Below, one piece after another: positions 38,472 to 41,727 of a stretch of 41,727 nt of DNA. The translations under genes were made by a program, and so were the position numbers. Position 1 is the stretch's first letter. The number at the start of each line of letters is the position of its first letter. The stretch lies in assembly GCF_000158175.1 (NCBI RefSeq), contig NZ_DS999411.1:1484702-1526428 (forward strand). Direction: 5' to 3'. A model generated the notes under the pieces. It did no database searches. It was not told the origin of the DNA and saw nothing but the letters and a program-made list of their open reading frames with translations. Source of the stretch: Luminiphilus syltensis NOR5-1B (GTDB taxonomy: Bacteria > Pseudomonadota > Gammaproteobacteria > Pseudomonadales > Halieaceae).

Positions 38472-41111
38472 TTAGGAGTCGTCCTCCCGTAGGGTGGCCG
38501 CCGGCGACGGAGCGCCAGAGACAGTCGCGACGCGGTATTCGTGTGCGTGTTTACCCTTGCGTCCCTGCCGGCCCCTGCGTTCCAGCTTGTAGCCATCCGC
38601 GATGCGACCCTCGTTGCGCGAGAGGTACCAGCCCAGCAGCTTGTTCTCGATCCGACGGCTTTTTCCGGCAACCTCAAGGAGGGCGTCGTGGAGGGTATGG
38701 TCCTTTGCGGTGCCACTGTTGTTGTAGCTGCCTTCCGGCGTATTGACGAGGGTGCTGACAGTCACCCAATCCGAGGAATGGACGGTGTGCCAGGCATGCA
38801 GCAGTGCCGCCAGGTTCTCTGCGTCCGGGTCTGAGGCACGCAGGCGTGCCTGCGAGGCAACCGGTGATGGTAGGCCCAGCCACTGGATGGGATGGCAGAC
38901 CTTTTCACTCCAGGTTTCAAAGCGGCCGAGCCGGTCATCGGTGAAATTCGTGCAGCGTGACTCCTGGTAGCCCTTTAAAATGGTGAACAGGGCCTTCAGC
39001 AGACTGCCGCGGTGTTCCCGCACATAGCCGGGGAGGTCCTTGACCGAGAACGAGCGCCTTTCCGGGTGTTCGACGCCGGCATTGAGCTTGATCACAAGGC
39101 TCCGGCGCACCATATCGCCGCGAACAGTGAGGTTGTTGCCGGTCGCCGCGAGCGTACAGCACACGGGCAGCTTGACGATGGTATTGCTGCCGAGCTGCCG
39201 GTCCGTCCACTCGTTCGTCGTCAGGAGCGCATTTAGACTATCGCCCGCGATCGGCTTTGAGTAGTTGTCCAGGTTCAGACTGGTCAGCCCTTGTAGGACC
39301 ATCGACGTGATGCGCTTCCGCATCTCGTCCTCGCTTTCCCGACCGGAGACGGGTGGCATCAGCGCAGCATCGACCCCGCGGACCAAGATATTCGACACTT
39401 CCACCAGAAGCCCCTTGCCGGTGCCGGGCGCGTTCGCTGAGACGCACGTCAGCGGCGCTGTTGGCAGCAAGGGACGCAGGAGCAGTGTTAGCAAGTACGC
39501 CAGGAGCACCGCGCGGTCGAGGTCACGATCCTCAAAGGGGAATTCCGCGAAAACCGCGAATACCTCTTCCGCTGCTGCCTGGGCATCGGCAAGCGAAACC
39601 TTCTTGGGAACGGCTATGTCCTCACTCAAGCCTTCGACATACAGCTGCGTTTCGCTGTCGTAGCCCGGAGTGGCGTGCAGGGACCCATCGGAACGCAGGA
39701 GCGGACATTCGGAGATGCCGCGGAGTTTTGGGATGTCGCCCCAAAGCCCGTATCCATCCAATAGGGTGGCCACCACCTTCTGGCAGGCATCACACGGCCC
39801 CCAACCGCGGTTTTCGGTCCACTTTTCCCACGCAATTTCTCGGCTCAGGACAAGAGCGAGCGTCGTCTGCTTATAGGGGATTATCGCAGCGGTACCAGCC
39901 GGGACCTGGATACCGTCCTCCGTGGTTGCGCTTTCCGTGTGAGCGACCCGCACCAAGGCGTTTCCGCGGGCGAAGGTAATGGGTGGATTGATGTCCGCCA
40001 GAAGTGCAACTGCGGAGCTCACGTTAATATCAAGTCGACCGCCGCTGATCCGCAAGCGAGGGCGGTCATCCAGAGCCCGGCGGGCTGCGGCTATGGCAGC
40101 CTTTGCGTCGCCACCATGTTCCAGTTGCGTGAATACGCTGAAGACGTCGTGGGCGCGAGGGCTCTTGCCGCCCGCGTTGAGGGGGTCCGATCCGTGGTGC
40201 GAATGCACGAGCCATGCTCCGTCTTCGTGGCGGAACAGCACCGTGCCCGCAGTGCCGCTGGTCGATCCCTGGCAGAGGAACCGGTAGCTCGGGTCGCCAT
40301 TAATCTCCTCCACGCCCCAGAGTTCATATCCGTGCTTTTGCAACAAGTCGATCTGCGCCCGGGCGTCGGGATGGGCCTCGGTATAGAGAGCGGCTACCGA
40401 GTCAGGATCCTTCGGTCCTTTGGAATTGGTCTTATCGACTCCGGCCGGTGGCGACACCGACGAGACTGCCTTCGTCAGAGCCCCAGCGGCCGGTGCCCAC
40501 GGTGCGCCGTCGAGGTGACTGAGGAATACGTATTCCTGATTTGCATGGGCGCGGCGCGGCAGGTACCAAGGCTGCGACATCACGCCGTTCTCCCGGACAT
40601 TGCACAGATGCACGCTCTGGGAGGCGAGTTGCTCGCAGACGTACTGGGCCGCCAGCGGCACCTCCTCAGCCGTCATGGGTGATGTTGGAATCACTACGCG
40701 GTGGCGATTGCCCTTTTCCTCGCTGCCATGGGAGTGCGTGGTGAAGAGGACGTGCGGGATGCCAAGAACACGCAGGGCGTCGTGGGTTTCCTGCGGGGGC
40801 GGAGCGCCCTCATGAATCTCTCCGATGGTGGGGTCGAAACGACGGTCACCGTCAAGGATGAGTAGCTCGGAGTGAGCGATGTTTGCGTCGCTGCGGGTTG
40901 TGCAACCGTCTTTGAGGGGGCCGCGGACAAAGTAGGGCCCGTCCTTGGGTCCAACCGCAGGGGGCTGCGAAAGTGCTTCTTGAAAGGCCCCCAGCGTCGG
41001 GGTGACGGTCTGCAGTGCGGTATGTGTGATGCCACCCTCGCTGCGAGCGTAGCTGATCCTGTGGTGAACCCCGCGAGGGGTGTTGTTTTCGGTGTTGCTG
41101 TCGGTCTCCAT
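38472..41111 (-). CDS. Primase-helicase-like replication protein of an integrative element
   Basis: 879 residues from ATG 41111 with AGGAGG 7 nt upstream. The N-terminal third resembles an archaeo-eukaryotic-type primase or relaxase-like region: LLILDGDRRFDP (residues about 83-94, with the D-x-D pair) and VLFTTHSHGSEEKGNRHRVVIP (about 121-142, containing a conserved His). The C-terminal half holds an AAA+/P-loop unit: Walker A SANAPGTGKGLLVEV (about residues 555-570), Walker B-like LTSLNLDNYS (about 612), and NEWTDRQLGSN plus LAATGNN, typical sensor positions. This arrangement fits replication proteins of phage satellites and integrative plasmids. Its neighbours (integrase, tRNA scar) agree. 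Precise family not assigned. Confidence 0.75.
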   Translation of the reverse strand: METDSNTENNTPRGVHHRISYARSEGGITHTALQTVTPTLGAFQEALSQPPAVGPKDGPYFVRGPLKDGCTTRSDANIAHSELLILDGDRRFDPTIGEIHEGAPPPQETHDALRVLGIPHVLFTTHSHGSEEKGNRHRVVIPTSPMTAEEVPLAAQYVCEQLASQSVHLCNVRENGVMSQPWYLPRRAHANQEYVFLSHLDGAPWAPAAGALTKAVSSVSPPAGVDKTNSKGPKDPDSVAALYTEAHPDARAQIDLLQKHGYELWGVEEINGDPSYRFLCQGSTSGTAGTVLFRHEDGAWLVHSHHGSDPLNAGGKSPRAHDVFSVFTQLEHGGDAKAAIAAARRALDDRPRLRISGGRLDINVSSAVALLADINPPITFARGNALVRVAHTESATTEDGIQVPAGTAAIIPYKQTTLALVLSREIAWEKWTENRGWGPCDACQKVVATLLDGYGLWGDIPKLRGISECPLLRSDGSLHATPGYDSETQLYVEGLSEDIAVPKKVSLADAQAAAEEVFAVFAEFPFEDRDLDRAVLLAYLLTLLLRPLLPTAPLTCVSANAPGTGKGLLVEVSNILVRGVDAALMPPVSGRESEDEMRKRITSMVLQGLTSLNLDNYSKPIAGDSLNALLTTNEWTDRQLGSNTIVKLPVCCTLAATGNNLTVRGDMVRRSLVIKLNAGVEHPERRSFSVKDLPGYVREHRGSLLKALFTILKGYQESRCTNFTDDRLGRFETWSEKVCHPIQWLGLPSPVASQARLRASDPDAENLAALLHAWHTVHSSDWVTVSTLVNTPEGSYNNSGTAKDHTLHDALLEVAGKSRRIENKLLGWYLSRNEGRIADGYKLERRGRQGRKGKHAHEYRVATVSGAPSPAATLREDDS

Positions 41112-41200
41112 TTTGGCGCCTCCTTTTCGGCATATCGAATGGAGACGGGATTAGATGGCGGTAAACGGCCTCAGATCTCAAACTGAGGAAACGTCAGATT

Positions 41201-41727
41201 TCACTTTTTCGTAGTGCTGTGATCCTTGCGTGTTCTCAGGCTTTCACTAAGGACCCTTTCGATAGTGGAGAGAGCGGGCTTACCGTTGGATACTCCGCGC
41301 TGATCCAGCGCTTTACTCGCCGCCCGCGTGATTTCCGCTACGTTGGGGTCTTCCATCGACCCGCTTACGGGGCCTGGCTTTTCGCCGAAGAATAGGTCAA
41401 CCAGGGCGGCTATCACTAGCTGATGGTTGCGTTTTTGATCTGCACGCATCTTCTTTTCATCTGGAACTTCTTGAACGTTGGGTGGTGCCCAATCGTGGAT
41501 TTCAAGACTAAATGTAGTTTTGAGCCAAAAATATGCTGATCGCTTTGTGAAAAGCCCAGCTTCGGGAATAGAGGGACGGTTTACCATAACAAGATCGCTG
41601 GCTTGATTGGCTTGGATGGACTCGGTTTCCAAGAGTAGTTCGTTATAAATTTTTGCGGCGAGAGCATCGATCTCCGACAGCTCAGCCTTTTTCGCTTCTA
41701 ACTCCTCGGGAGTTCTCAGAAACGACC
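41201..41727 (-). CDS. Unknown protein, 5' end outside window
   Basis: The minus-strand frame is open to the right edge, so the true start lies beyond it; about 175 residues are visible. It begins with a helical, charged stretch (FLRTPEELEAKKAELSEIDALAAKIYNELLLE) and continues with VMVNRPSIPEAGLFTKRSAYFWLKTTFSLEIHDWAPP, then RNHQLVIAALVDLFFGEKPG. No family recognised. It is probably cotranscribed with the primase-helicase gene 89 bp downstream and could be a small regulator or replication accessory protein. Confidence 0.55.
   Translation of the reverse strand, partial: SFLRTPEELEAKKAELSEIDALAAKIYNELLLETESIQANQASDLVMVNRPSIPEAGLFTKRSAYFWLKTTFSLEIHDWAPPNVQEVPDEKKMRADQKRNHQLVIAALVDLFFGEKPGPVSGSMEDPNVAEITRAASKALDQRGVSNGKPALSTIERVLSESLRTRKDHSTTKK

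Overview
The window looks like accessory and flexible DNA of a marine-type gammaproteobacterium (Cellvibrionales/Halieaceae-like is my best guess, by family recognition only). The grounds are large secreted proteins with IPTL-like C-terminal sorting tails, DUF1254/DUF1214 proteins, a C69-family secreted protein, a Tat-exported spermidine-dehydrogenase-like flavoprotein, and many IS6-family copies plus one IS481-type element. Coding density is interrupted by transposon debris, broken genes and short repeats.

Layout. 1-3250: a minus-strand operon (serine hydrolase, XRE-cupin regulator, dipeptide epimerase cut by the window edge) with a promoter overlapped by an inverted repeat; this fits regulated use of peptides or murein dipeptides. 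3280-9100: a 1405-residue DUF11-repeat surface protein between two IS6-family loci. 9130-12735: two exported proteins, a C69 homologue lacking the usual nucleophile Cys and a SpdH-like oxidoreductase. 13072-14352: a dead tyrosine integrase. 14584-17906: two more secreted proteins with sorting-type tails. 18020-18958: a third IS6-family locus. 18977-24246: a small charged secreted protein and a row of three DUF1254/DUF1214 genes. 24402-26209: a small conserved gene and an IS481-type element.

At 26222-26266 lies a 45-nt 3' part of a CAU-anticodon tRNA, a classic integration-site scar. To its right are island-like genes: lipoproteins, an operon with an EcsC protein and a coiled-coil membrane protein, the only intact IS6-family copy (31299-32073), a 791-residue choice-of-anchor protein, a BamE-like lipoprotein with a broken duplicate, a YegP-like protein, a second membrane protein resembling the EcsC partner, then a tyrosine integrase, a large primase-helicase-like protein and a partial gene running off the right edge. 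Integrase plus primase-helicase plus tRNA scar suggests a satellite- or plasmid-like integrative element.

The most unusual signals are not genes. (1) A 23-bp hairpin-forming insert occurs at three places, in transposase genes of two unrelated families, each time just before TGA and each time shifting the frame. Its length is confirmed by exact arithmetic on IS copy lengths (775, 798 and 813 bp). (2) Two IS6-family copies also share a 36-bp in-frame insert. (3) Three of the four IS6-family loci have a second, diverged left end directly in front of the copy. (4) A repeat of about 91 bp occurs four times, three of them just 3' of secreted-protein genes. (5) Two GC-rich palindromic repeats flank parts of the island, one touching the integrase gene.
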